DNA of 64,000 bases from Herbinix sp. (lineage in GTDB: Bacteria; Bacillota; Clostridia; Lachnospirales; Lachnospiraceae): the NCBI GenBank assembly GCA_029240245.1, contig JARBTJ010000015.1, positions 1 through 64,000 on the forward strand, given 5' to 3'. Position 1 is the stretch's first letter. Each line of letters starts with the position of its first letter. A program made the position numbers and the translations under genes. Below, piece by piece: positions 34,407-44,492 of this stretch. The notes beneath the pieces were generated by a model. That model ran no database searches. It was not told where the DNA came from and worked only from the letters and a program-made list of their open reading frames with translations.

Positions 34407-36923
34407 ATGGTTAAGAAAATAATACTTGTTTTTAAAACACATTTTGATATCGGCTTTACTGATCTTTCGTCAAAGGTAATTGAAAAATATGCAAACTCCA
34501 TGTTGAAGGAAGTAATCGCCACATGCAAAGCTACTGAACACATGGGAAGGCAAAAATATGTGTGGACCATGCCGTCATGGCCTCTTAAGATTATTACCGA
34601 ACAGTGTGATACGCAGCTTAAAAAAGAATTGGACTATTTGATTGAAAATGATCAGATTGTTTGGCATGCGTTGCCTTTTACTTCCCATACGGATTTTTGC
34701 AGTGCGGAGGAATATATAGAAGGTCTTCGTTTTGGACGGATACTTTCGGAAACCTATCATAAACCATATCCTATCTCAGCAAAAATGACCGATGTTCCGG
34801 GGCATGGAATCATGCTACCGGCAATCCTAAATCAAGCCGGTGTAAAGTTTCTTCATCTGGGATGCAATGAATTTGCCAGTCCTCCTAAGGTACCGTTTTT
34901 ATTCCAGTGGGAAGCGAAGAGTGGGGAACGCATATTGACCATGTATAGTAAGGGTGGTTACGGAACCTCGCTTTTACCTCCGGATACCTGGGAGTATCCG
35001 GTGTGGATGGCTCTCATGCAGACCAGTGATAATTGTGGACCACAGTCCGCTGCTGTCATTGAGAAAATGGTGAAAAGCATTCATAAAAAATATCCTGAGG
35101 CCGAAGTGGTATGCGGTACGATGGATGAGTTTTATAAGGAACTAGCAGAATGTGATTTGAGCACACTTCCTGTGATTACAAAGGACTTAGCAGATACTTG
35201 GATTCATGGAGTAGGTGCATATCCGAAGGAAGTAGGCATCCTCAGAGAGGATAGAGAAAAAAGCAGACGTCTGCAGGCACTTTATGCTAAAAAAGTTCTG
35301 GAAGAAGAGAAAAACCAGGACGGAGCAATGGAAGTTCTGGACCGGTATTATGAGAATATCAGTCTTTTTGAAGAGCATACCTGGGGAGCAGATGTGAAAA
35401 CATGGTTGGGCCCTGACCGGGTATACCGGAAAAAAGACTTTATCAAAGCAAAACAGACAGAGAAGTATCGCTTTATGGAAGCCTCCTGGCAGGAGCAAAG
35501 AGACAGAGCGACACAAAGCAATAAGGCTTTGTCTGAAATGAAACTACTTCTTGAAAAAAATAATGATAATGAAATTTTATTGTTTAATCCAAATAGCAGT
35601 GAGTTTACTGGTTGGGTTAAGCTTGGTGAACTGAATATAGACTTTGTAGAGCATGGCTTACAGCTGGCAGGGGATTATCTGCCAATGACTAGGATTGACG
35701 GTGAATGGTCCTGCTATGTTAAGAATTTACCGACCTTCGTAACGGTATCTCTGCAGATAGCGGATAAACAACCCGCCACAAATCAACTGGTTATAACCGA
35801 AGAGGATTCTAATATTCGGGTAGAAAATCATAGGTACTCCCTTAAATTTTCGGCAATCACCGGCTCTATTACTGAAATTTTTGATAAGAAATTAGAAACG
35901 GTACTTTTACAGGAGCGAAATCATAAATCGGTCTTTTCTTATCAATATGACCGTTACGGCATAGAAGAGGTAACTACCTATTTAAAAGATTACGCTTATC
36001 GTTTTTCAACCTGGGGAATACAGGATTACGGAAGAGAGGCTTATCCGGAATGTAAGCATAAGACCTATCATCCGAAATTCAAGTGCTATTCCATTGAAAA
36101 TGATACGGTGCTATTCCATTATGAAGGCTCTGAGAGCACGGACAGATACGGCGATGCGAAACAGATTAAAATCGAGGTAACCTTGCCGCCGGAAGGAGAT
36201 GAGCTGTTTGTAGGTATCAACTTATCCAATAAGCAGGAAACCCCCTACATAGAATCCGGATCTATATTATTCCCGGTTGCAGGAGACGATCATCAATTTT
36301 TAATAAATAAATCAAATGCAGTTTTAGATCCGGAAAAGGATATAGAAGTTGATGCAAATCATGTGTTCTACTGTCTGGAGAATTATATATCGACGATGAA
36401 GGATAACATAGGATTATGTATAATTACGAAGGATTCTCCGTTGGTTTCTTTGGGTAACACGGGAATTTATAAATATCAAAATGATTATAAGACACCCGAG
36501 GAGCCAATCATATATTTTAATCTCTTTAATAATATGTGGGGTACTAATTTCCCGCAGTGGATTCAAGGGGATTTAAGTTACCGTTATATCCTGTACGGTT
36601 ATGACAAAGCGGATCAAGCTACGGTTACGGAACGGGCGGCTGCATTAAAAGAAGGTATTGAGATTACGCACAATCATTTAGCGAAAGAGATTGGCAAGTT
36701 CCCAGAGCATATGCAGCTTGTGAATGCACGAAAAGAAGGAATGGGAATTGTATTAAGGTTTAAGGATTTAGCCGGTGCAGTGGCTTTCAGAAAGCTTAGG
36801 GTCGAGGGTTATTCTATTACACCTGTTGATTTTCATAACCAGACGGTAGGGAAAAGTGTTCCTACAGAGCTGGAATTTGCGGTAAAGCCTTTTGGTATTT
36901 ATTCGTTCCTTATAACGAAATAA
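34407..36923 (+). CDS. GH38-like alpha-mannosidase family protein (DUF5054 type)
   Basis: 838 residues from ATG 34407 (AGAGAGGG upstream; an in-frame ATG 30 bp earlier lacks a good site). The N-terminal barrel resembles GH38 with HFDIGFTD (His12, Asp14, the zinc-binding HxD), the nucleophile region KMTDVPGHG (Asp129) and LFEEHTWGAD for a later zinc ligand. A large beta-rich C-terminus follows. The motifs deviate from classical alpha-mannosidase (HTHxDxxW, QIDPFGH), so the exact linkage is uncertain. No signal peptide: it likely acts on oligosaccharides inside the cell after ABC uptake. Confidence 0.78.
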   Translation: MVKKIILVFKTHFDIGFTDLSSKVIEKYANSMLKEVIATCKATEHMGRQKYVWTMPSWPLKIITEQCDTQLKKELDYLIENDQIVWHALPFTSHTDFCSAEEYIEGLRFGRILSETYHKPYPISAKMTDVPGHGIMLPAILNQAGVKFLHLGCNEFASPPKVPFLFQWEAKSGERILTMYSKGGYGTSLLPPDTWEYPVWMALMQTSDNCGPQSAAVIEKMVKSIHKKYPEAEVVCGTMDEFYKELAECDLSTLPVITKDLADTWIHGVGAYPKEVGILREDREKSRRLQALYAKKVLEEEKNQDGAMEVLDRYYENISLFEEHTWGADVKTWLGPDRVYRKKDFIKAKQTEKYRFMEASWQEQRDRATQSNKALSEMKLLLEKNNDNEILLFNPNSSEFTGWVKLGELNIDFVEHGLQLAGDYLPMTRIDGEWSCYVKNLPTFVTVSLQIADKQPATNQLVITEEDSNIRVENHRYSLKFSAITGSITEIFDKKLETVLLQERNHKSVFSYQYDRYGIEEVTTYLKDYAYRFSTWGIQDYGREAYPECKHKTYHPKFKCYSIENDTVLFHYEGSESTDRYGDAKQIKIEVTLPPEGDELFVGINLSNKQETPYIESGSILFPVAGDDHQFLINKSNAVLDPEKDIEVDANHVFYCLENYISTMKDNIGLCIITKDSPLVSLGNTGIYKYQNDYKTPEEPIIYFNLFNNMWGTNFPQWIQGDLSYRYILYGYDKADQATVTERAAALKEGIEITHNHLAKEIGKFPEHMQLVNARKEGMGIVLRFKDLAGAVAFRKLRVEGYSITPVDFHNQTVGKSVPTELEFAVKPFGIYSFLITK

Positions 36924-36954
36924 ACTTTATAACATAAGATTAAATTATCATAGA

Positions 36955-36985
36955 GGCTGTTGTAAAAGCTACTTTTACAGCAGCC
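36955..36985. terminator. hairpin of the GGGCTG family after the GH38-like gene
   Basis: GGCTGTTGTAAAAG pairs with CTTTTACAGCAGCC (13 of 14) around a 3-nt loop, 32 bp before the next gene. No T-run, so it may be a processing or attenuation structure. Confidence 0.55.
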
Positions 36986-37016
36986 CTATCATCTAGTGAA
37001 AGGATTGGAAGTAAAT

Positions 37017-37841
37017 ATGAAATTAACATATTATGGAACAGGAGCCGGGGAGGGCTGGCCCGGTTTATTTTGTAATTGTGAGCTATGTAATGAGGCACGT
37101 AAATTAAAGGGTAAAAACATAAGAACGAGATCACAGGCAATGGTAAATGATGATTTATTAATCGATCTGACACCGGATACCAATATGCATAGTTTGGTAT
37201 ATGGAATGGATTTAAGTAAAATAAACCATCTGTTGGTTACTCATAGCCATTCCGATCATTTTAATCCGCCGGATTTGGAGCTGCTTAGAGATCCTTTTGC
37301 ACATAACCGCCCAGAGGTATTTCATATATATGGCAACCGCAGGGTGAAGGAAAGAATCTGGGATGATGTGCCGGATGTTATGAAGGTAGCAGACCGTTTT
37401 ACCTTTCATGATGCAAAGCCGTTTCAGCCGGTTGTGATGAAGGATTATGTTGTTGTTCCTCTCAAGGCACTGCATGACAAAAGGGAAGAATGCCTGATTT
37501 ATCTGATTACACAGGGAAATAAAAGTATTCTGTACGCACATGATACCGGAGCATTTCCGGATGAGACCATCGAATATTTAAAATCAAGCAAAGTTCATTT
37601 GGATTTAGTGAGTCTTGATTGCACCACACAAAGTTCCGAGGATGGGAAGAATCATATGGGTCTTGTAGACGCGGTGAAGGAAAGAAAACGCTTAACGGAC
37701 CTTGGACTAGGCGATGATACTACGGTTTGGGTAGTAAATCATTTCTCCCATAATGGCTTGTGGCTGCATGATAAGATGGTGGAGGAAGCAGATAAATATG
37801 GTTTCTTGGTTTCCTATGATACCATGACAATAGAAATTTAA
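37017..37841 (+). CDS. metallo-beta-lactamase-fold hydrolase (PhnP-like)
   Basis: About 274 residues. The start at ATG 37017 begins the conserved MKLTYYGTGAGEGWP; an upstream GTG at 36996 would add seven residues. A Cys pair (CNCELCNEA, 20-28) as in PhnP and YcbJ-like phosphodiesterases, then the zinc-binding THSHSDH, YAHDTGAF and VVNHFSHNG. Possibly a cyclic phosphodiesterase or lactonase acting on a pathway intermediate. Between GH38-like and GH36 genes in the same direction. Substrate unknown. Confidence 0.8.
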   Translation: MKLTYYGTGAGEGWPGLFCNCELCNEARKLKGKNIRTRSQAMVNDDLLIDLTPDTNMHSLVYGMDLSKINHLLVTHSHSDHFNPPDLELLRDPFAHNRPEVFHIYGNRRVKERIWDDVPDVMKVADRFTFHDAKPFQPVVMKDYVVVPLKALHDKREECLIYLITQGNKSILYAHDTGAFPDETIEYLKSSKVHLDLVSLDCTTQSSEDGKNHMGLVDAVKERKRLTDLGLGDDTTVWVVNHFSHNGLWLHDKMVEEADKYGFLVSYDTMTIEI

Positions 37842-37884
37842 TTATTATTAATATACAGAAAATTAGGTACACACGGAGGATAGT

Positions 37885-40071
37885 ATGGGAATTCAATATA
37901 ATGAAAAAAGCAGAGTGTTTAAACTGGATACACCGAAATCATCGTATATGATCGGTATCGTGGATGAAGAGAATTTTATTGGTCATATCTATTTTGGTAA
38001 AAAGATAGCAGACTCGGATATGCGTTATTTAATGCGTCTTCCGGAACAGTTACCTTCCGAAAGGCCCAGGGACCGTGTTTCATTTTTGGATACCATACCT
38101 ATGGAATACTCCACGCATGGTGTGGGGGATTTCAGAGAGACCTGCTTAAGGGTAAGAACAAATTCAGGGCATTCGGCTTGTAGTCTATCCTATGTATCTC
38201 ATGTAATCTATAAGGGGAAACCGACACTTCCAGGACTTCCTTCCACTTTCGGTAAGGAGGAGGACTGCACAACACTGGAATTAATCTGCGAAGATGCTGT
38301 TTTGAAGCTTCGCGCGGTTCTGGTATATACGGTATTTGAGCACCTGGACGCTATTACAAGAAGTGTGAAGGTGATCAATGATTCCGAGGATACGATTTAC
38401 TTAACAAAGGTACTCTCAGCATGCCTTGACCTGGATAATAAAGATTATGATTTAATTACGCTCTACGGCTTATGGTCAAAAGAACGTATGATTAACCGCA
38501 GAAGAATAACGGACGGAAAGCAACGAATATCATCACTGCGGGGAGTGTCCTCTCATCAGGAGCAGCCGTTCATGGCAATCATGGAACATGATGCCAACGA
38601 AGACCGCGGTGAAGTTTATGGAATGAATCTTGTGTATTCCGGTAACTTTATGGCACAGGCGGAGATAACCCAGCTCACTCAATTGAGAGCGGTCATCGGA
38701 ATAAATCCGGAGGACTTTACCTGGAAACTGGAATCCAGCTGTGAATTTGTTGCACCGGAGGCAGTTCTGGTTTATTCCGCGGAAGGCATCGGCGAAATGA
38801 CCAGGACTTATCATGATTTATACCGCAATCATTTAATACGCGGTGAATATAAGGATAAGAAACGTCCGATTTTAATCAATAATTGGGAAGCTACCTATTT
38901 TAATTTTAATACAGATAAATTACTTGACATCGCGAAAGAGGCTGCAAGACTCGGTATTGAAATGCTGGTCATGGATGATGGTTGGTTCGGTAAACGCGAG
39001 GATGATAACAGTGGTCTCGGTGACTGGTTTGTGAACGAAAGCAAATTAAAAGGCGGCTTAAGTTACCTGGTGAATGAGGTGAACAAACTGGGTCTGAAAT
39101 TCGGTATCTGGTTTGAGCCTGAGATGGTTTCCCCGGATTCTGATTTATACCGGGAGCATCCGGATTGGGCGATTCATGTGCCCGGTCGTACCGGTGCTTT
39201 AGGCCGTAATCAACTTGTACTGGATATTTCAAGAAAAGAAGTCAGAGACGAAATTTATTCCCGTATGTATCAAATATTATCGGGTTCTAACATTGAGTAT
39301 GTCAAATGGGATATGAATCGTTCCCTTACTGATATCGGAAGTGTTAGTCTTGATGCAGATACACAGGGAGAATTGTACCATCGTTTTGTTCTCGGCTTGT
39401 ATGATTTGCAAGATAGGATGATTACAGATTTCCCGCATATCTTACTTGAGAATTGTTCCAGCGGCGGAGGACGCTTTGACCCGGGTATGCTTTATTACAG
39501 CCCTCAAATCTGGACCTCGGATAATACGGATGCGATTGACCGTCTGAAAATCCAGGAGGGAACCATGATGATTTATCCGTTATCTGCAATGGGGGCTCAT
39601 GTGGCGGTCTGCCCGAGTCATTCCAATGGACGCATTACTCCGTTTGAAACAAGAGGCTATGTGGCATTAGCCGGTACATTTGGATATGAACTCGATGTAA
39701 CCCGATTACCGGAAGAGGAAAGAAACCTGATTCCGGAGCAGGTTGCAATGTACCATAAATATAACGATTTAGTCCGCACCGGTGATTACTACCGAATTGC
39801 TTCCTATCAAAACAATCAGGAGTATGACTGTTATGAAGTCGTATCCAAGGATAAAAAGGAAGCACTAGTTACTTTCATTCAAGTTCAGTGCCGCCCGAAT
39901 TACAGAGCCAGAAGGATTTATGCAAAAGGTCTACTAGATGATTGCTTATACCGACTTGAAGAGACAGGAGAGGTATACAGCGGCGGAGCCCTGATGTATG
40001 CAGGCATTAACATTGATAATATGTGGGGTGATTACCTAGGTAAGCTGCTTCACATCATGGCTGTAAAATAA
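37885..40071 (+). CDS. alpha-galactosidase, GH36
   Basis: 728 residues, cytosolic. Hydrolyses terminal alpha-galactose from raffinose-type or galactomannan oligosaccharides. An N-terminal beta-supersandwich is followed by the barrel: INNWEATYFNFN, MLVMDDGWFG, GIWFEPEMV, nucleophile Asp476 in VKWDMNR and acid/base Asp546 in IWTSDNTDAIDR. GH36 enzymes in this length range are usually retaining alpha-galactosidases. RBS GGAGG. 43 bp after the metallo-beta-lactamase-fold gene, in the same operon. Confidence 0.95.
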   Translation: MGIQYNEKSRVFKLDTPKSSYMIGIVDEENFIGHIYFGKKIADSDMRYLMRLPEQLPSERPRDRVSFLDTIPMEYSTHGVGDFRETCLRVRTNSGHSACSLSYVSHVIYKGKPTLPGLPSTFGKEEDCTTLELICEDAVLKLRAVLVYTVFEHLDAITRSVKVINDSEDTIYLTKVLSACLDLDNKDYDLITLYGLWSKERMINRRRITDGKQRISSLRGVSSHQEQPFMAIMEHDANEDRGEVYGMNLVYSGNFMAQAEITQLTQLRAVIGINPEDFTWKLESSCEFVAPEAVLVYSAEGIGEMTRTYHDLYRNHLIRGEYKDKKRPILINNWEATYFNFNTDKLLDIAKEAARLGIEMLVMDDGWFGKREDDNSGLGDWFVNESKLKGGLSYLVNEVNKLGLKFGIWFEPEMVSPDSDLYREHPDWAIHVPGRTGALGRNQLVLDISRKEVRDEIYSRMYQILSGSNIEYVKWDMNRSLTDIGSVSLDADTQGELYHRFVLGLYDLQDRMITDFPHILLENCSSGGGRFDPGMLYYSPQIWTSDNTDAIDRLKIQEGTMMIYPLSAMGAHVAVCPSHSNGRITPFETRGYVALAGTFGYELDVTRLPEEERNLIPEQVAMYHKYNDLVRTGDYYRIASYQNNQEYDCYEVVSKDKKEALVTFIQVQCRPNYRARRIYAKGLLDDCLYRLEETGEVYSGGALMYAGINIDNMWGDYLGKLLHIMAVK

Positions 40072-40232
40072 CGATATACTGAATGCCTATTCTGTCATAG
40101 GACACCTTACTGTTACCTAAATTTTGCCTGTATAGACAAAAAGTAGTACTTACGATAACTTAAATCCTCATTTATTATGCTACAAATTACCAGTGAAACA
40201 TGTAAAGTATAATTAAAAAGGAGAGGTCGAAT

Positions 40233-41744
40233 ATGAAGAAAAGGAGTATAAAAAAAGGTATAACCTTATTCATGGTTTTTGCATTGTCTATGATAATGCT
40301 TGAAACAAATGTAAAAACAAAAGATGTGGATGCATCATCACAGTTTCCTGTCACCGTTTATACTAACTCATCCTTTACCGGAACAGCACAGGATTTTACG
40401 GTAGGTGAACATAATTTGGAGGCGCTCAATGTTCCCGGTGGAGTCGGGAATGATTCCATTGACTCCTTACGCGTAGCACCGGGATATAAAGTAACATTGT
40501 ACTCGGATCGAGATTTTTCCGGTAATACAGAAGTTATTACGAATAACCGTCCCGGCATTTCGTTGTATAACAATGTCTCCAGCCTTAGGGTGGAACAGTT
40601 ACCGGAACACCTACCCGTTGTACTTTATGCGGATGCAGAATGGAATGGTGCTTCAAAAGAGTTTGGCCTTGGTGATTATGACTGGGATGATCTTGGAATC
40701 GGAAATGACACACTAACATCTCTGCGTATTACACCGGGCTATCAGGTTACTCTGTACTGGGATGCAGGCTATGGCGGCTCTAGCGTGGTACTTACTCAGG
40801 ATATAGTGAACTTAAAAAGTATTAATTTTAATGACAGAACCTCAAGCTTTAAGGTTCAGGCAATTTCACCGCTTGATTCCTCGTGTATCGCCGTAACTTC
40901 GTTTGACGATACCACGAAGGCCTCTCTGCTGTCTGAATTTGCTCCGAGAATCTGGATGGCACAGGGAGAAACTTACTGGGCTTCCTCGGTTGAGTGGGCA
41001 ATGGATTATATGGAGAGGTATTATGATTACGGATGGGGTAAATATTGCTTACGTACCACAGAACCACTAAACACTCCGACGACAAAATTGCCGTTCTTTA
41101 GCGGTAATCAGGCAAGTGCACGCTGCTATGCCTTCTGGTCGGAGAAAGACTTTAATAATATAGATTTAAGCTACTGGCAGTATTGTCCTTATAATTACGG
41201 CAAGGTCGTATTGGGAATGGAATTTGGTGATCATGTGGGTGATTGGGAGCATGTAACGATTCGTTTATCGAAATTTACCTATCAGGGCACTACCTATGTA
41301 AAGCCTACGATGGTAGCACTACCTTATCACAGTAGTATCAGCCTATACCGGTTTGATGAGATGGCAAAGGTTACGGGAACGAATCATATTATCGCATATA
41401 GTGCGAAGGAATCCCATGGTATGTGGAAGGATGCGGGAAATCATGTATATCAGAATATCGTAATTGCACAGCTGACGGATGTCTGCAGCGCAGGAACAGC
41501 AATGGATTGCTGGAATATTCTAAATACGTATGAATTCTCTCCGACTTCCTTAACCGGCAGAGGACTTGGCTCTACCGCATGGCCCTCCTATTTTGATATC
41601 GATTATGAAAATTCATATAGTGACAGCGTATTCCGCTGGGGTAATCCAGGTCAGGGCACTGCTTTTGGGCAGCCGATACTTTCCAATGGCCCGGCAGGAC
41701 CGGAAGGGCACGATGCCCTATATGATACAGTTATTTTAAGATAA
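40233..41744 (+). CDS. secreted beta/gamma-crystallin and Vps62-domain protein
   Basis: 503 residues. Signal peptide (about 1-35, GITLFMVFALSMIMLE core). Two beta/gamma-crystallin-type repeats each in two halves (about 38-205): VTVYTNSSFTG, VTLYSDRDFSG, VVLYADAEWNG and VTLYWDAGYGG. Calcium-binding (N/D)(N/D)xx(S/T)S motifs read NDSIDS and NDTLTS. The C-terminal Vps62-like domain (about 225-500) has FAPRIWMAQGETYWASSVEWAM, GDHVGDWEHVTIRL, AYSAKESHG and GPAGPEGHDALYD. Function unknown; an extracellular, calcium-stabilised protein with a pseudo-enzymatic fold. It interrupts a run of intracellular glycosidase genes. RBS AAGGAGAGG; TATAAT upstream, so it has its own promoter. Confidence 0.75.
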   Translation: MKKRSIKKGITLFMVFALSMIMLETNVKTKDVDASSQFPVTVYTNSSFTGTAQDFTVGEHNLEALNVPGGVGNDSIDSLRVAPGYKVTLYSDRDFSGNTEVITNNRPGISLYNNVSSLRVEQLPEHLPVVLYADAEWNGASKEFGLGDYDWDDLGIGNDTLTSLRITPGYQVTLYWDAGYGGSSVVLTQDIVNLKSINFNDRTSSFKVQAISPLDSSCIAVTSFDDTTKASLLSEFAPRIWMAQGETYWASSVEWAMDYMERYYDYGWGKYCLRTTEPLNTPTTKLPFFSGNQASARCYAFWSEKDFNNIDLSYWQYCPYNYGKVVLGMEFGDHVGDWEHVTIRLSKFTYQGTTYVKPTMVALPYHSSISLYRFDEMAKVTGTNHIIAYSAKESHGMWKDAGNHVYQNIVIAQLTDVCSAGTAMDCWNILNTYEFSPTSLTGRGLGSTAWPSYFDIDYENSYSDSVFRWGNPGQGTAFGQPILSNGPAGPEGHDALYDTVILR

Positions 41745-41915
41745 CGGATAGCTCAGATCGATTACAAAAGCGATAACACTGAGTGTGAATTGGGTATTAG
41801 CCAGGTTATCTGAATAATCACTGGAAAATGAGGATTCTAAAGTGATCGTTTTATAATCAATCATATGACACCGGATTGCAGGCATGTTTTATAAGTTGTT
41901 TGAGGATTAGAATAT

Positions 41916-41965
41916 GGGGCTCATGCAAAATTGAATTTTAGAAATGATAATTTTGCATCAGCCCC
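41916..41965. terminator. hairpin of the GGGCTG family before the GH95 gene
   Basis: GGGGCTCATGCAAAATT pairs with AATTTTGCATCAGCCCC except for one C-C mismatch. A weak T-rich tail (TATTTAAG) follows. Third member of the family at 28755-28803 and 36955-36985. Confidence 0.6.
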
Positions 41966-42041
41966 TATTTAAGAAAATAAAGCAATCGTACCTAGTTAAG
42001 TTATGAAATTTACTTGAACATACGAAAGGAGTCACAGCACG

Positions 42042-44408
42042 ATGCCAAAGCAAAAGAACGATAATTTAACCTTATGGTATCAGAAGCCGGCACAAAAGTG
42101 GACGCAGGCATTACCTTTAGGGAACGGACGGATTGGTGCCATGATCTACGGAGGTGTCTTGAAGGAACGGATCTGCATGAATGAGGATACGTTGTGGTCG
42201 GGTTATCCCCGGGATACCGTAGATCCGGAGGCAGGGGAATATGTTACAGAAGCTATGAAATTAACGAGAGAAGGAAAGGCGGACCTGGCACAAAATTTAT
42301 TGGAAGATAAGGTGTTGGGAACCTGGGGACAGTCTTATATGCCCCTCGGTGATATACACCTAGCCTTTGAATATAAAGGTCCTTATGAAAATTATCATAG
42401 AGCATTGGATTTGACCCGTGCGGTATCCTTGGTAAAATATGATGTAGATAAGGTAACATACCAACGGGAATATTTTGTATCTGCTCCGGATGATGGTCTT
42501 GTAATCAGACTGACAGCTTCTGAACGAAAAAAGATTAATTTTATGGTGACGGTATCAAGTCTTCTTAAGAGTAGTGTCACAACGGAGGGAAATCACATGA
42601 TACTAAGTGGGGAATGCCCCGGTCAGGCTGCACCCAATTATGTCAATATAGAAAACCCCATTATATATAGTGATAAGGATGAGGAAAGAGGTATTTCGTT
42701 TTATGGCATTCTTAAAGTTACCCATCAGGGAGGTGAGCTGAGAGTAAGGGAAGATAGCTTACAACTTATGGATGCTGATGAAGCGACACTTTATTTCACG
42801 GTTAAAACAAGTTTTAACGGTTATGATAAGCATCCTTATCTTGAAGGGAAAGAAATAATAGCTCCTTGTATCAAAAATATGAAAGTACTTTCCTCAAAGG
42901 AGTACCAGAAACTGATGGATATTCATGTGGAGGATTATCAGAGTTTCTTTGACAGGGTTGATTTTAATTTATTCAGTAATCAAGAATCACCCATTCCTAC
43001 GGATGAACGGCTCCGGAGGTTTGAGAATGGAACTGCGGATGACGGCATGTACCCATTATTGTTTCAATTTGGCAGATATCTATTGATTTCCTGTTCCCGC
43101 CCAGGCACACAGGCTGCGAATCTACAGGGAATCTGGAATGAAGAACTACGCGCTCCCTGGAGTTCGAATTATACGGTTAATATTAATACCCAAATGAATT
43201 ATTGGCCTGCTTTCTTATGTAATCTCGGTGAGCTACAGGAACCATTGCTATCCTTGGTGAAAGATATTCGCCAAAACGGCAAAAAAACGGCAGAAGTATA
43301 TTATAATGCACGAGGCTTTTGTGCTCATCATAACATAGACTTATGGAGGATTACCACACCGGTCGGACCCAGAGGAACCAGAGGGTCCGCTAATTGGGGC
43401 TTCTGGAATATGGGCGGTGTCTGGTTGTGCCGTCATGTGTATGAACAGTTTGAATTCACGGGCGACAGACAGTATTTAAAGAATGAGGTTCTGCCGATTT
43501 TAAAGGATGCTAGTTTGTTCTGTCTTGATTTACTTACTCCGGATGGACAGGGAAACCTATGGGTTTGCCCCTCGACCTCACCGGAAAATTGCTATGAGAT
43601 AAATGGCAATGGGTATGGCGTAGCGGCTACATCTACTATGACTATGACCATGGTTCGCGATCTGTTTAAGAATACAATTGATGCGATTACCATATTGGGT
43701 GAGGAAGATGAGTTAAAGGAGCAGCTCACAGATATTCTGTCAAAACTGTATCCTTTCCGTATCGGAAGCAAAGGGCAGTTGATGGAATGGAATGGCGATT
43801 TGGAAGGAATAGATCCTCATCACCGCCACGTTTCCCATCTATATGGTCTGCACCCTGCTAATGAATTTACTTATGATAAAACACCGGAATTAGTAGAGGC
43901 TTGCAAAACTACCTTACAGGAGCGTGGGGACGACGGTACCGGTTGGAGTCTCGGTTGGAAGGTATGCCACTGGGCGAGACTTAGGGACGGAGATCATGCA
44001 CTCAAGCTAATCAAACGCCAACTAAAGCCGGTTGGAGATGATGCGGTCAATTATGAAAATCATGGTGGCACCTATGACAATCTATTTGATGCACACCCAC
44101 CTTTCCAGATTGACGGTAATTTTGGAGTGTGTGCCGGAATGGCTGAGATGTTCCTTCAGTCACATGAAGGATTCCTGCACCTTTTACCCGCGCTTCCAAA
44201 AGAATGGAGAGACGGACACATCACCGGTTTGGTGGGAAGGGGTAATATTTTTGTTAGTCTGTACTGGCAGGATGGAATACTGCAGAAGGCCATACTGAAA
44301 GCAAATCTGGATGGAGCAGTTAATATAAAATATCAGGATAACAAGATTACATGCTCAGTAAAAGCCGGGGAAACGATTACCTTAAATGCGAAACTACAAA
44401 GAGATTAA
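42042..44408 (+). CDS. alpha-L-fucosidase, GH95
   Basis: 788 residues without signal peptide, so intracellular. Releases alpha-1,2-linked L-fucose from galactose by an inverting mechanism. LWYQKPAQKWTQALPLGNGR at the N-terminus is the family opening. The (alpha/alpha)6 barrel contains NINTQMNYW (Asn380/Asn382, the pair that assists catalysis), the acidic residue Glu515 in CPSTSPENC and Asp691 in FQIDGNFG, in the order known for Bifidobacterium AfcA. RBS AAGGAG. The fucose released would go to FucI at the end of this window. Confidence 0.93.
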   Translation: MPKQKNDNLTLWYQKPAQKWTQALPLGNGRIGAMIYGGVLKERICMNEDTLWSGYPRDTVDPEAGEYVTEAMKLTREGKADLAQNLLEDKVLGTWGQSYMPLGDIHLAFEYKGPYENYHRALDLTRAVSLVKYDVDKVTYQREYFVSAPDDGLVIRLTASERKKINFMVTVSSLLKSSVTTEGNHMILSGECPGQAAPNYVNIENPIIYSDKDEERGISFYGILKVTHQGGELRVREDSLQLMDADEATLYFTVKTSFNGYDKHPYLEGKEIIAPCIKNMKVLSSKEYQKLMDIHVEDYQSFFDRVDFNLFSNQESPIPTDERLRRFENGTADDGMYPLLFQFGRYLLISCSRPGTQAANLQGIWNEELRAPWSSNYTVNINTQMNYWPAFLCNLGELQEPLLSLVKDIRQNGKKTAEVYYNARGFCAHHNIDLWRITTPVGPRGTRGSANWGFWNMGGVWLCRHVYEQFEFTGDRQYLKNEVLPILKDASLFCLDLLTPDGQGNLWVCPSTSPENCYEINGNGYGVAATSTMTMTMVRDLFKNTIDAITILGEEDELKEQLTDILSKLYPFRIGSKGQLMEWNGDLEGIDPHHRHVSHLYGLHPANEFTYDKTPELVEACKTTLQERGDDGTGWSLGWKVCHWARLRDGDHALKLIKRQLKPVGDDAVNYENHGGTYDNLFDAHPPFQIDGNFGVCAGMAEMFLQSHEGFLHLLPALPKEWRDGHITGLVGRGNIFVSLYWQDGILQKAILKANLDGAVNIKYQDNKITCSVKAGETITLNAKLQRD

Positions 44409-44492
44409 AAGTCAATTGTGAATTTTGATTCTATGGAAAGTTAAATTTGATTGATTGAAAATGATAAAGGAGTACTCAAATGAATCAATATT

